Shown here: positions 18,974-28,620 of the stretch, in pieces
Position numbering within the stretch: position 1 is the first letter of the stretch
How the letters are laid out: the number at the start of each line of letters is the position of its first letter
Assembly (NCBI RefSeq): GCF_028748185.1
Contig: NZ_CP118164.1
Location: 1,674,001 to 1,738,000 of the forward strand
Direction of reading: 5' to 3'
DNA: 64,000 nt
Source of the DNA: Bremerella sp. P1
Lineage (GTDB): Bacteria; Planctomycetota; Planctomycetia; Pirellulales; Pirellulaceae
Notes under the pieces: generated by a model
Database searches by the model: none
The model's input: the letters and a program-made list of their open reading frames with translations, nothing else
What the model was told of the DNA's origin: nothing
Translations under genes and position numbers: made by a program

Positions 18974-20629
18974 CTAGCGTTCAATTGAGTCGAGTGAGGT
19001 TGGTGACAAACTCGCCTCGCTTGGGAGTGGAGGAAGGTTTTCTTCTTGGGCTCCGTTGTTGTCTTCTCTTGTGTCCATGACTGGAACGTCAATGACTTCG
19101 CCTGGCAGGTAAGGCGTTTCGAGGCAGCGGATGTCTTTATAGGTCAGCCCTGAGCTCGTTAACAGGTAGCCACCGCCGAGTGCCTGGTAGGCTTTGACGA
19201 TTGCGGAGAGTTGCTGCTGCTTGGTTTCGATCATATCGACTCGTGCTTCGAGCAGATCACGCTGCGAGAACAACACATCGACGTACTCGGAACGTGCGTT
19301 TTGAAACAAGTTCGTCGCGACGTCAACCGACTCCTCCAAGGCCGCAACCTGGCTCTTCTTGAGTTCAACACTCTTGCCATAGTTGTTTGCCTTGCTGACC
19401 TGATTCACGACTTCTGTGTAGGCGATTAAGACAGTGCGTTGGTAGTCGTATACCGCTTGGATCTGTCTTGCGTTGGCACTGCGGTACTCTGCTTGAATGG
19501 CTTTCTTGTTGATCAGAGGAGCAACAAGCTCGCCGGCCGTGCTGGCAATGAGTGCTCCTGGATCAAACAGGTAACGCGGGTTGAAAGCTTCGTAACCAAT
19601 GTTGGCCCGGATATCGAAGCTTGGGAAGAACTGAGCTCTTGCCACGAGGACATCAAGACCAGAAGCGGCCAATTCGCGTTCCGCAGCGCGGATGTCGCGT
19701 CGGTTTTGCAGCAATTCAGCCGGGATTCCTACGCCGAGCATTCGAGAGTCGAGTTGGATGAATTCCCATGCGCCACGCTGCACCGGTTGGGGATAGCGGC
19801 CCAAGAGAAAGTTGATTTTGTTCTCGGCTTCGATGATGTCCTGCTGCACGATCAAGCGTTGGCTTTCGTTCTTGCGAACTTCCGCCACGAAACGCTGGAC
19901 CGCCAACTCGGTACCTCGAGCCGCCTCCTTCTGTGCTTTGGCAACTTCGATACTCTGTTTCTGAATTTCGATCGTCTGATTGAGATAGACAAGCCGTTGG
20001 TCGTACGCGGCCAACTCGTAGTAGTTTTCTGCTATCTCGGCAACCAAGCGAGTCACGTAGTAGTCTCGGACCTCGACTGCTTCGGCGTAACGCTGTGCGG
20101 CAGCATCTCGGGCATTGCGAAGTTCTCGCCAGATGTCGACTCGCCAGAACAGATTCGCGGATAGACGCACATTGGGCAAGGGATCGGAGAACTCGCCACC
20201 TGTGGGAGTGAAGAGTTGATCCTCGGCGGCACCAAGCGGCGTCCACTTACTGGTTCGTTCAAATCCACCGTCAGCACTGACACTGACAAAGGGGAGATAG
20301 GCACCGCGACGAGCCGTGATCTCATTCAGTGCAAGTTGCACCTCTTGGTTCCGAATCTTCAGCTCCTGGTTGGAAGCCAAGCCCTCGGCGATCAACTGCG
20401 CCAAGTCTGGATCATTGAAGAAGTCGTACACGCCGACCTGGGCGACATTCACCGAGTTCGACTCGACGCCAAAATCCCCAGGCACGTAAGGATTGGGATC
20501 AACGCAGCAATATTCAGGGATCCCACATCCTGCGACCGGCAGCAGTGCAAAACAAGCAAGTAGCGCTGCAACACTCAAACGGTTAAACCCGAGTTGTGCC
20601 CCATGCGCGTAAGCGGAGTACGGTCTCAT
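18974..20629 (-). CDS. TolC-like outer-membrane efflux lipoprotein (NodT type)
   Basis: A 551-residue outer-membrane channel component. The lipoprotein signal ends in LLPVAGC. Two long coiled-coil OEP repeats follow (for example LIAEGLASNQELKIRNQEVQLALNEI and ERELAASGLDVLVARAQFFPSF), the hallmark of TolC/OprM. It would form the exit duct for the RND pump encoded upstream. A terminator and a 403-base gap separate it from the pump gene, so it may be transcribed separately. The tail is acidic and disordered (REDNNGAQEENLPPLPSEAS), which is unusual for the family. Confidence 0.92.
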   Translation of the reverse strand: MRPYSAYAHGAQLGFNRLSVAALLACFALLPVAGCGIPEYCCVDPNPYVPGDFGVESNSVNVAQVGVYDFFNDPDLAQLIAEGLASNQELKIRNQEVQLALNEITARRGAYLPFVSVSADGGFERTSKWTPLGAAEDQLFTPTGGEFSDPLPNVRLSANLFWRVDIWRELRNARDAAAQRYAEAVEVRDYYVTRLVAEIAENYYELAAYDQRLVYLNQTIEIQKQSIEVAKAQKEAARGTELAVQRFVAEVRKNESQRLIVQQDIIEAENKINFLLGRYPQPVQRGAWEFIQLDSRMLGVGIPAELLQNRRDIRAAERELAASGLDVLVARAQFFPSFDIRANIGYEAFNPRYLFDPGALIASTAGELVAPLINKKAIQAEYRSANARQIQAVYDYQRTVLIAYTEVVNQVSKANNYGKSVELKKSQVAALEESVDVATNLFQNARSEYVDVLFSQRDLLEARVDMIETKQQQLSAIVKAYQALGGGYLLTSSGLTYKDIRCLETPYLPGEVIDVPVMDTREDNNGAQEENLPPLPSEASLSPTSLDSIER

Positions 20630-21032
20630 CAGTGAGCCTTTGTGGCATCATGCCAATTCGCATTCTCAAATAGGAAAGTGTGGGGTTCGTGTCAATTGAT
20701 CTTAGCCGCAGTACGAGCAATCGCAGGCCCGCTGTACCGAGTGTGGATCCTCAAGGAATCGACATGAGTCGTGCATAGATACAACCAACACAGTTCGTAT
20801 CGGCGGTATATCTAACACAAACCAGATATTCAACTTCCTCTGCACCTAATCACTGCCAAGTTACCCAGCTTTTCACCAGCGATGTGATTCACGTAGGCAG
20901 AACAGATCATCGCTGATTCGCAAATTGGTGACAAACGCTTGAATTTGTGCACAAAAAAGCCTCGCTGGCGAGAGAATCTCGGCAGCGAGGCAAGTCTAAA
21001 GCGAGCTATTTCGGGATCTCCGTTACAGGCGA
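20630..21032. other. Intergenic gap between pump and channel genes
   Basis: Apart from the terminator at 20953-20991 this gap is non-coding. The promoter of the TolC-like gene must lie here, but none was recognised. Confidence 0.4.
20953..20991 (-). terminator. Rho-independent terminator of the RND pump gene
   Basis: The stem GCCTCGCTG (20959-20967) pairs with CAGCGAGGC (20983-20991), followed on the minus strand by six T. It lies about 40 bases past the pump stop codon. Confidence 0.85.
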
Positions 21033-24000
21033 TCAGAAGCCGTGGTGCTCGGTGTTGTCGGTCCGCTCGAAGATCTCGCTGAGCGGGTCGTCATGCTCAT
21101 CGCGGATGAGCTTCTTACCGTCCGAAATCTTAGCGAATAGGTAATATAGACCGGGGATCACGAAAACACCGATTAAGGTCCCTAAGAGCATCCCACCCAC
21201 GGCCGTTGTACCGATGGTTCGATTTCCAATCGCACCCGGCCCCGTCGCACGTACCAAGGGAATCAGACCCGCGATAAACGCGAACGACGTCATCATAATC
21301 GGGCGGAAACGCAACTTGCTTCCTTCGATGGCCGCATCTTTGATGCTTAGTCCTTCATGGCGACGCTGTACGGCGAACTCGATAATCAGAATCGCGTTCT
21401 TGCCCAACAGGCCGACCAGCATCACCAAGCCAATCTGAGCGTACACATCGTTGGCCAATCCCATTGATTTGAGGAAGAGGAACGAGCCAAAGATCCCGAT
21501 CGGCAACGAGACAATTACCGCCAGCGGCAGGAGGAAACTCTCGTATTGCCCAACCAGCACCATGTAAACGAACACCACGACGATCAGGAAGATATAAACT
21601 GCCGTGTTGCCTGAGTTCGCTTCGTCGTAGGCGAGGCCGCGCCAGTCGATGCCGAAACCATGAGGTAGGGTTTCCGCAGCGACTTCCTTAATCGCCGCGA
21701 TTGCTTCACCACTACTGTAGCCTGCAGCCGGGGCACCCTGAATTGGGGCAGTCGGATACAAGTTATAGCGGCTGATTTCGTTAAGGCCCTGCTTCTTCTC
21801 GATCCGCATGAACGCAGAATATGGGACCATTTCGCCTTCTTCGTTCTTGACGTACATATTGTCCAAGTCTTCCGGATACCGTCGGAACTCGGGGGCGGCT
21901 TGGACATAGACCTTGTAGAACTGACCAAAGCGAACAAAACCTTGTTCCCAGGTGCTACCCACGACAATCGAGAGATTGTCTAAGGCGTCGCGGATAGAAA
22001 CGCCCTTCTGCATGGCCACATCATTGTCGATCACGATCTCATACTGCGGATAGTTGGCAGCGAAGAAGGTGAAGAGCCCTTTCAGTTCCTTGCGTTGCTC
22101 CAGCGCCGCCATGAACTTGTCTGTCTCTTCGCCAAGAGCCTGGTAGTCTCCGCTGTTCGTCTTGTCTAACAGGTTCACCGAGAACCCGCCTGCGGCACCG
22201 AATCCGGGAACGGCTGGCGGCTCGAAGAACTCCAGTTTGACGTTGGCGATATCGGTGCCTCGCTTTTCAAGTTCCTCGATGATCTGCTTCGAGGTGAGCT
22301 CGCGATCCGCCCAAGGCTTCAAGTTGATGATACAGGTACCGGCATTGGATCCACGACCCTCTGTAAGCACTTCGTATCCGGCAATGGACGAAACCGAGAC
22401 GATCTCGTCCATTTCCTTGCAGATGGCCTGCAGCTCGTGGCACTTCTTGTTGGTGTACTCCAGTGTCGAACCAGGTGGCGTCTGGACAATACCGTAAATC
22501 ATCCCCTGGTCTTCCAATGGAATAAATCCGGTCGGCAAGACATCGTTCACTACGAGAATACCATAGCTAAAGACACCGATGATCAGCATCGTAAGAATAC
22601 GACGTGTAACGATTAGGCCGACGATACCAACGTAGACTTTGGTCACTTGTTCGACGGCTCGGTCGAATATGTGAACGAAGATACCAATGGGCCCTCGCTT
22701 CTTTTGCTCATCGGGTTCGCTACCAGAGAGAGCAGCACGAAACGAGAACATCGCGAGTACGGCCATGACGCAGCCGATGACGACCATTCGGGTTGGTGTT
22801 AGTTCTAACTGCTCCGAGATCACCTCATGCACAATCTCGATGTGCAAGAGCTCGTAGATTCCGTAGCCGGTGGCAAGCCCTAGAACAATCGCTAACAATG
22901 CTCGCAGGACAAATGCATAGCGTCCCGCAATCGTCTTGAGTACACGGTTGGTCATGCCAGCCAGGCCACGTTGGCGACCTTTACGATGAATCGGTTTCAG
23001 GATCATCGCACACAGCACAGGCGTCAACGTCAGAGCCACCACACCTGACAGAATGATGGACATGGCCATCGTCAGGGCAAACTGGCGATAGAAGACACCT
23101 ACCGGACCCGTCATGAACGTAACGGGAATGAACACGGCGGTCATGACCAGCGTAATCGCGATGATCGCCCCGCTGATTTCATGCACGACCTCCATGGTCG
23201 CCTGGTAGGGCCCCAGGTGTTTAGCGTGCATTTTCTCATGCACCGCTTCCACCACCACGATCGCATCGTCCACCACAACACCAATGGCAAGCACCAAGGC
23301 GAACAGTGTGATCAGGTTGATCGACATGCCGAACATCATCATGAAGAAGAACGTTCCGATCAGCGAAACCGGGACTGCCAAGGTAGGAATCAGCGTGCTG
23401 CGGAAGTCTCCTAGGAAGAGGAACACGACCAACGACACAAGGATGAATGCTTCAAACAGGGTATGCAGAACCTTTTCAATCGATGCGTCGAGAAAGTGCG
23501 ACACGTCGTAGGTCACTGCATAGTCCATCCCTGGGGGAAACGACTCCTTTTTGATCTCTTCGATCTTGTCCTTCACTTGTTCAATCACATCCGCGGCGTT
23601 CGAGCCAGGCGTTTGTTTGAGCACGATAGCCGCCGACGGTAAACCATCGATATCGGAGTAAAGATCGTAGAACGAGGAGCCCAGCCACACATGAGCAACG
23701 TCACCCAGGCGAAGGATTTCCCCCTCCTCGGTCGAACGAAGGATAATCTTTTCATACTCTTCCTCCGTTTTGTAACGTCCCACCCAAGTCAGAACATACT
23801 CGAGCGTTTGCGAGGTCTGCCCTGTTGCCTGCCCCAGACGCCCCGGTGAACCAATCATCGATTGCTCGTCCAGAGCTTTCATGACGTCTTCGGCATCGAC
23901 GTTGTAAGCCCGCATTCGGTCGAGATCCAATTCGATACGCATCGCGTAGGATCGGTTACCAAGAATGGAGGCCTGCCCCACACCGGGAATACGCTTGATC

Positions 24001-24494
24001 TCGTTAAGCACGTTGACCGTGGCATAGTTGTAGAGGAAGTTTTGGTCGAGATTGGGGTCGTTACTGTAGACGTTCACGTACATCAACATGCTCGGCATGT
24101 TTTGCATGACGATAACGCCTTCACGTTGAACAATTGGCGGAAGCTGGTTCATCACCATGTTGACGCGATTGTTCACGTTCATCACCGCGACGTTGGGATC
24201 GGTTCCCGGCTCGAAGACAATCTGGATCGTCCCTTCACCGGCACTGGTAGCGTCGCCCATCATGTAGCGCATGTTGGGCACGCCGTTGATGGATTGTTCC
24301 AAAATCACCATCGTCGAATCGATCAAGATCTTGGCGCTTGCCCCCGGGTAGGAGACCGACACTCGCACACTCGGCGGAGCCACCGACGGAAACTGTGAAA
24401 TTGGAAGTGAGAAGATCGCCAAACCGCCCATAAACAAGATGAGCAGTGAGATCACGATGGCCAATGCTGGCCGATGTAAGAACTTAGTAAACAT
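21033..24494 (-). CDS. RND efflux pump, HAE1 (AcrB/MexB) type
   Basis: Proton-driven inner-membrane exporter of 1153 residues. The N-terminus (FLHRPALAIVISLLILFMGGLAIFSLPISQFPSVAPPSVRVSVSYPGAS) and TM4 motif GVVVDDAIVVVEAVHE (about 407-422, the proton-relay aspartate pair) place it in HAE1 rather than the metal-exporting HME class. It is about 100 residues longer than AcrB: residues about 525-615, between TM6 and TM7, contain two extra hydrophobic helices (FVLRALLAIVLGLATGYGI and MVVIGCVMAVLAMFSF). AAGGAG precedes the ATG. The adaptor gene ends 13 bases upstream, so the two form an operon. Confidence 0.95.
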   Translation of the reverse strand: MFTKFLHRPALAIVISLLILFMGGLAIFSLPISQFPSVAPPSVRVSVSYPGASAKILIDSTMVILEQSINGVPNMRYMMGDATSAGEGTIQIVFEPGTDPNVAVMNVNNRVNMVMNQLPPIVQREGVIVMQNMPSMLMYVNVYSNDPNLDQNFLYNYATVNVLNEIKRIPGVGQASILGNRSYAMRIELDLDRMRAYNVDAEDVMKALDEQSMIGSPGRLGQATGQTSQTLEYVLTWVGRYKTEEEYEKIILRSTEEGEILRLGDVAHVWLGSSFYDLYSDIDGLPSAAIVLKQTPGSNAADVIEQVKDKIEEIKKESFPPGMDYAVTYDVSHFLDASIEKVLHTLFEAFILVSLVVFLFLGDFRSTLIPTLAVPVSLIGTFFFMMMFGMSINLITLFALVLAIGVVVDDAIVVVEAVHEKMHAKHLGPYQATMEVVHEISGAIIAITLVMTAVFIPVTFMTGPVGVFYRQFALTMAMSIILSGVVALTLTPVLCAMILKPIHRKGRQRGLAGMTNRVLKTIAGRYAFVLRALLAIVLGLATGYGIYELLHIEIVHEVISEQLELTPTRMVVIGCVMAVLAMFSFRAALSGSEPDEQKKRGPIGIFVHIFDRAVEQVTKVYVGIVGLIVTRRILTMLIIGVFSYGILVVNDVLPTGFIPLEDQGMIYGIVQTPPGSTLEYTNKKCHELQAICKEMDEIVSVSSIAGYEVLTEGRGSNAGTCIINLKPWADRELTSKQIIEELEKRGTDIANVKLEFFEPPAVPGFGAAGGFSVNLLDKTNSGDYQALGEETDKFMAALEQRKELKGLFTFFAANYPQYEIVIDNDVAMQKGVSIRDALDNLSIVVGSTWEQGFVRFGQFYKVYVQAAPEFRRYPEDLDNMYVKNEEGEMVPYSAFMRIEKKQGLNEISRYNLYPTAPIQGAPAAGYSSGEAIAAIKEVAAETLPHGFGIDWRGLAYDEANSGNTAVYIFLIVVVFVYMVLVGQYESFLLPLAVIVSLPIGIFGSFLFLKSMGLANDVYAQIGLVMLVGLLGKNAILIIEFAVQRRHEGLSIKDAAIEGSKLRFRPIMMTSFAFIAGLIPLVRATGPGAIGNRTIGTTAVGGMLLGTLIGVFVIPGLYYLFAKISDGKKLIRDEHDDPLSEIFERTDNTEHHGF

Positions 24495-24507
24495 TATGAG
24501 GGTCTCC

Positions 24508-25701
24508 TTATTCGGCGTGGTATTTCAAGTTGCCAAGCACTTCTTCCGGTGACCGGAATTCGTACTCGATGTGGTCACCGTCACGCACCTGTCGGATGCC
24601 CTCGAGAATGATCTTATCTCCTTCTTTGAGTCCCTCTTTAATGACGAAGATATCGTCTTGTTCACTTTGAATTTCGATATCCCGTTGACGAACGATATTG
24701 TCTTGGTCGACCACGTAGGCGTAGCGTTTGGCCAAGATCTCGTACGTTGCCCGCTGCGGAATAACAACCACGTCCTTCAGCGTGCGATGGATAAGCACGG
24801 TACCGGTCTGGCCGTTACGAAGCAGACCGGTCGGATTTGGGAAGTCAGCTCGGAAAGCAATGTTGCCGGTCGTGTTGTCGAAGTCCGCTTCGATCGCACC
24901 AATCTTGCCAGGCTGATCGAAGATCTCTCCGTTGGCGAGTTTCAACTCGACTTGCAGGTGCACTTCGCCGTTGCCGGCCGCCTTATCCAGGTCAAGTTGT
25001 CGTTTGTATTCCAGGTAGCGAGCTTCCGGCACATTGAAGTACACCCACATCACGCCGTTATCGGAAAACGTCGTCAGGACCTCACCTTCTTCGACCAGGC
25101 TTCCTAGCTGAACCAACTGTCGGTCCACGATGCCATCAAAAGGAGCCTTAACGTTGGTGAAATTCAACTCGGCTTCAGCGAGCGCCACCTTGGCTTTCAC
25201 CTTGGCAAGTTCTGCCTGTTTGATGGCCAATTCCGGCTGCGAGATGATGTTTTTGTCCAACAGGTTTTGAGCGTTTTTCAGCTCAATTTCCATTCGGTTT
25301 GCCTCGGCGATTTCCGAATCCAAACGGGCCTGGTAAAGCGTCGGGACGATCTTAAACATCAGGTCCCCTTTCTTGACCATCTCGCCTTCATTGATCCGAA
25401 CTTCTTCCAGGTAACCACCTTCAAGTGCGCGAACTTCAATATGTTTGCAGGAATGGATCTGGCTGACGTATCTCTGTGTGCTGATCACATCCTTCCTGAC
25501 AGGAGTGGTGACCACAATCTTATGCACAGCGTGGTGCCCACCTTCGTGAGAGTCACCATGAGCATCGCCGTGTGAGTCTTCATGTGGCTCGGAGTGTGCC
25601 GTTTCGTGATGCTCTTCGTGCGATTCTGCCATCGATTCGCAACCAGTGATCACGAGCGAAAACAACATCAGCAATAGGGCCGCGGTTGTTGTAGATTTCA
25701 T
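24508..25701 (-). CDS. RND periplasmic adaptor (membrane-fusion lipoprotein)
   Basis: Adaptor linking the pump and the TolC-like channel. The ATG at 25701 begins a lipoprotein signal (MKSTTTAALLLMLFSLVITGC); the frame upstream to 25851 lacks signal character and is rejected. Residues about 22-60 are rich in His, Glu and Asp (HEEHHETAHSEPHEDSHGD), unusual for AcrA and suggestive of metal binding. The HlyD/AcrA core follows: lipoyl half-motif, alpha-helical hairpin (RLDSEIAEANRMEIELKNAQ...), barrel and membrane-proximal domains. It is first in the operon. Confidence 0.93.
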   Translation of the reverse strand: MKSTTTAALLLMLFSLVITGCESMAESHEEHHETAHSEPHEDSHGDAHGDSHEGGHHAVHKIVVTTPVRKDVISTQRYVSQIHSCKHIEVRALEGGYLEEVRINEGEMVKKGDLMFKIVPTLYQARLDSEIAEANRMEIELKNAQNLLDKNIISQPELAIKQAELAKVKAKVALAEAELNFTNVKAPFDGIVDRQLVQLGSLVEEGEVLTTFSDNGVMWVYFNVPEARYLEYKRQLDLDKAAGNGEVHLQVELKLANGEIFDQPGKIGAIEADFDNTTGNIAFRADFPNPTGLLRNGQTGTVLIHRTLKDVVVIPQRATYEILAKRYAYVVDQDNIVRQRDIEIQSEQDDIFVIKEGLKEGDKIILEGIRQVRDGDHIEYEFRSPEEVLGNLKYHAE

Positions 25702-25983
25702 AGAACTATCTGATACCTCGAAATTGAGAGAATGATCGGGACCCTGTTGGCCGGATGTGGGGGGGGCGAATGGTCGCTGGGGGATTCTCAGTCTTTCCCA
25801 AGCAGTCCTATGGCGGGGCCACGCATGTGCTGCGCGCAGATGACATGACATCAGAGCACTAGCAGCACAATCGTCGCGAAGCTACTGGGACTGGGGGGGC
25901 AATGAGGGGGCTTGAGAAAGCGTTGGCCTCGTCAGACTGCTGGTCTTTAGCAGTAAGGGAGACCGAATTAAATCACTGACGCA

Positions 25984-26394
25984 CTAGGCGACAGGGGGCC
26001 CTCGAAGGAGAAATCTTGCTGCAGGACGATTCGTAAAAGATGGGGAGGGTTGAATGTCGAGCGGAGCGGCTGGAACCTCGATGTAAGGCATCAACAGATC
26101 CGGAGTCGTCGCCAGAAAGGCGATTTCTGCCATGACTTCACTCTCGCATTCTGACAACTCGGCACATTCCGAATCGGTCGAGTGCGGGTGGCTAGGCTTG
26201 CCATTGGGAAAATGATGGACCTGAGAAAGGCCACCAATCATCAACACCGCGTAAAGAACAACCAGCCAGACTCGCCATAAAGAGCACTGTCCAGTTGCGT
26301 GACTTTCAGAGGTTTTCGCAATGGACACAGAACCCCACAAATCGGATATTGCCGACTTTCGAGGTGTTCCAATCTGTGAACCAAAACCAATCAC
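25984..26394 (-). CDS. Small membrane-anchored hypothetical protein
   Basis: An open frame of 136 residues with one hydrophobic helix (WLVVLYAVLMIGGL, about 44-57), then a His/Cys-containing segment (HHFPNGKPSHPHSTDSECAELSECE) and a proline-rich tail. It is not recognised. Small His-rich proteins preceding metal or drug efflux operons occur in planctomycetes, and this one lies just upstream of the adaptor on the same strand. The GTG start is uncertain. Confidence 0.5.
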   Translation of the reverse strand: MIGFGSQIGTPRKSAISDLWGSVSIAKTSESHATGQCSLWRVWLVVLYAVLMIGGLSQVHHFPNGKPSHPHSTDSECAELSECESEVMAEIAFLATTPDLLMPYIEVPAAPLDIQPSPSFTNRPAARFLLRGPPVA

Positions 26395-27017
26395 GAAAGA
26401 CTCGCTGATGTAGCAAAGAGCTGTATTTGAATCGTCGAATCGACCCGAAACACTTAGGAAATAGTAGTTTCCACTCCTATTTATTGCAAGTCAGGCCAAA
26501 TCTCTGGCTATTGTTACGGATTTCCCCCTTAACGGCCATGTGCATGCCCGCAATCCTACGAGAAAAAGCCTGAACAGGCCAGCAACGGGTTGTGCAGTAG
26601 AAGATGGGAAAGTTGAAAGTATTCACCCGAGATGATGATTGTTCTCCGCAAGACAAAGTGGACTGGTAGTTTCTCCGGCAGATGATATCAGGCGGAACGC
26701 CCCGATTGGTTTCGAGACATCTTTCAGCTCTAAGAGCAGTTGGTGTCCATGCCAAAAAAAGGGTGTGCTGGGTGTTCCCGGTGAAACAAATTCACCACAT
26801 TGGCTCTGGTAGATATTGCGTAAACTCGAGCCATCAAATGACATGTTGAGCCACTTAGGTTTTAGAAAACTTTCGCCCCAGATTTGTCCCCGGGTGTATC
26901 TCCGAAAGTCTCTTATTAGCTTCGAAAAGGCATCTCCAAATTCAACACCTAAGTCATTTCCAAATTACAACTTATATCACCACAAATCCCCCATACCCAG
27001 CCTCGAAATCATTCGCT
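26395..27017. other. Gene-poor right end of the efflux island
   Basis: About 620 bases, relatively AT-rich, with only short frames lacking family features or good ribosome sites. It ends at the tRNA-derived direct repeat. It may be decayed element DNA. Confidence 0.4.
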
Positions 27018-27055
27018 ACGCAGAGGTCGCACGTTCAAATCGTGTCACCCCGACT
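27018..27055 (+). repeat. Attachment-site-like direct repeat, right copy of tRNA-Pro 3' half
   Basis: Perfect 38-base copy of 18788-18825; four more bases (TTCG) match further upstream. No 5' half of a tRNA lies beside it. The last six codons and stop of the adjacent recombinase (27035-27055) are read from this repeat on the opposite strand. Confidence 0.88.
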
Positions 27056-28534
27056 ATCTTTCGAAACAAGCCCTTTGACCAACAGGTCGAAGGGCTTTCT
27101 CATTGTGGGGACGAGACTTACGTCATCGAGCGTCCAGTTCAAACAGATGATTTCGAGCAGACGACGTTTGGCATCGTAATCTGCCGTAAGCCACTTCTCT
27201 CTCAGGCTTTGTGAAAGTTCAAACGCTTTGACCGCAATATCGATGATTTCGTGCCGTCCTCGATCGGCAACGTCGATTTCGAGTTTCAACTCTTCTTCAC
27301 GGTCCCGCAGTTCTTGGCTCTTCGAAGCGAAGGTATCCGCATCGATCTCTTCAAGCATCCGCAGGTTCAGCAGACGGTTCTGCTGATCCCGTACCTGCAC
27401 CAGATCCTCTTGAAGTTGCTTGGCCTTTCTTGCTGAAGCTCGCTCGTCCCAGTTCGTGGCCTGCCGAAGTTCTTCACGAATGAGTTCACGGAAGTCGTCA
27501 TCTTCAACTCGAAGCGAATCGAAGATCACAAGCATCTGCGCATCGAGTTCCTTCTCGGTAAGTCGGATGCGAGGGTGGTCGCCCTTGTGATACTGGGAGC
27601 AGCGATAGTACATGTACTCTCGCTCCCCGCTCTTGGTCATCTTTGTCTTCCGCTCACCCGTGATCGGCGAACCACAGTGCCCACACTTGATCAGGTCGCT
27701 GGCGTAGGTCATCTGGTGCTGCTTGTAAACCTTGTGGCCCAGGAGTGCCTGCACACGATTCCAGAGCCGCCTCTCTATGATCGGCGTATGGGTGCCGGGA
27801 TACCATCGGCCTCGGAACTTGATGTCACCGATGTAGGATCGGTCGTTCAGAATCGTGTAGAGCTTGCTCCGTCCAAATCGGGGCACGGATGGGAGCCACT
27901 CGATGCCTTCATTCCGAAGCGTTTCGACCAACATGTCCAGCGTGTGGTTGTGGTAACCGTACAATTCAAAGATGCGCCGAATCTTGACGGCGTTCTCTGG
28001 GTGAAGTTCGACGATGCTGCGGCCATCGATACGCACGTTGCGATAACCGTACGGCGGTCTCGTTGGAAAGAGGCCACTGGCAACCCGACGTTCGAGCCCT
28101 TCCTTCACATCAAGAGATTGCTGCTCCGTGTAGAAACTCGCCATACTCGCCAACATCCGACGCTGCATTCGGCCTGCTGGCGTGTTCTCTGTCGGCTGAG
28201 CTACCGAGATGAATCGTACGCCAAACTCTGACTCCAGTCGCTCCAGTTCGACGTAGTCAAAGAGATTTCGAGCGGCACGGTCCACTTTGTAGAACAACAG
28301 CCCATCGAGTCTCTGAGCGTTCTTTTTGGCGAACGCCATCAGTTCCTTGAATGCGGTGCGTTCATCGAACTTGGAGGCCGTCTCAGCGATTCGGAAGAGC
28401 CGGATGATCTCGCCGTTGTTTCGATCGGCGTACTGAAGCAAGGCATCGACCTGGACATCAAGCGAGAACCCCTCACGCTCTTGTTCTCTGCTGCTAACCC
28501 GAGCCAGCGCCACATATCGCTTCTTTGAATCCAT
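27035..28534 (-). CDS. Large serine recombinase 1
   Basis: Site-specific serine recombinase of 499 residues. The resolvase domain carries the nucleophile S14 in ALARVSSREQ. The recombinase domain (PYGYRNVRIDGRSIVEL...) and a zinc ribbon (IKCGHCGSPITGERKTKM...YYRCS) follow, then a coiled coil. The ATG at 28534 has GGATGG eight bases upstream; a TTG at 28570 is less likely. The protein runs past the end of its paralogue and finishes SKDSRGDTI, with SRGDTI encoded by the tRNA-derived att repeat. It is a candidate integrase of the element to its right. Confidence 0.93.
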   Translation of the reverse strand: MDSKKRYVALARVSSREQEREGFSLDVQVDALLQYADRNNGEIIRLFRIAETASKFDERTAFKELMAFAKKNAQRLDGLLFYKVDRAARNLFDYVELERLESEFGVRFISVAQPTENTPAGRMQRRMLASMASFYTEQQSLDVKEGLERRVASGLFPTRPPYGYRNVRIDGRSIVELHPENAVKIRRIFELYGYHNHTLDMLVETLRNEGIEWLPSVPRFGRSKLYTILNDRSYIGDIKFRGRWYPGTHTPIIERRLWNRVQALLGHKVYKQHQMTYASDLIKCGHCGSPITGERKTKMTKSGEREYMYYRCSQYHKGDHPRIRLTEKELDAQMLVIFDSLRVEDDDFRELIREELRQATNWDERASARKAKQLQEDLVQVRDQQNRLLNLRMLEEIDADTFASKSQELRDREEELKLEIDVADRGRHEIIDIAVKAFELSQSLREKWLTADYDAKRRLLEIICLNWTLDDVSLVPTMRKPFDLLVKGLVSKDSRGDTI

Positions 28535-28553
28535 CTTCAAGCCATCCCTAACG

Positions 28554-28581
28554 AAAAAAGACTTCGCCAATCGACGAAGTC
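28554..28581 (-). terminator. Rho-independent terminator between the two recombinases
   Basis: GACTTCG (28560-28566) pairs with CGAAGTC (28575-28581); on the minus strand six T follow the stem. It ends transcription from recombinase 2 just before recombinase 1. Confidence 0.85.
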
Positions 28582-28620
28582 CATTTTCTCTCTGGAATGG
28601 TTATCTGCAACGACAAAGCA

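Noticed and set aside
27066-27097. Hairpin AAGCCCTTTGACC...AAGGGCTTT as a terminator
   Set aside because: It lies inside the coding region of recombinase 1. It may terminate plus-strand transcription or be an old tRNA terminator, but this cannot be decided.
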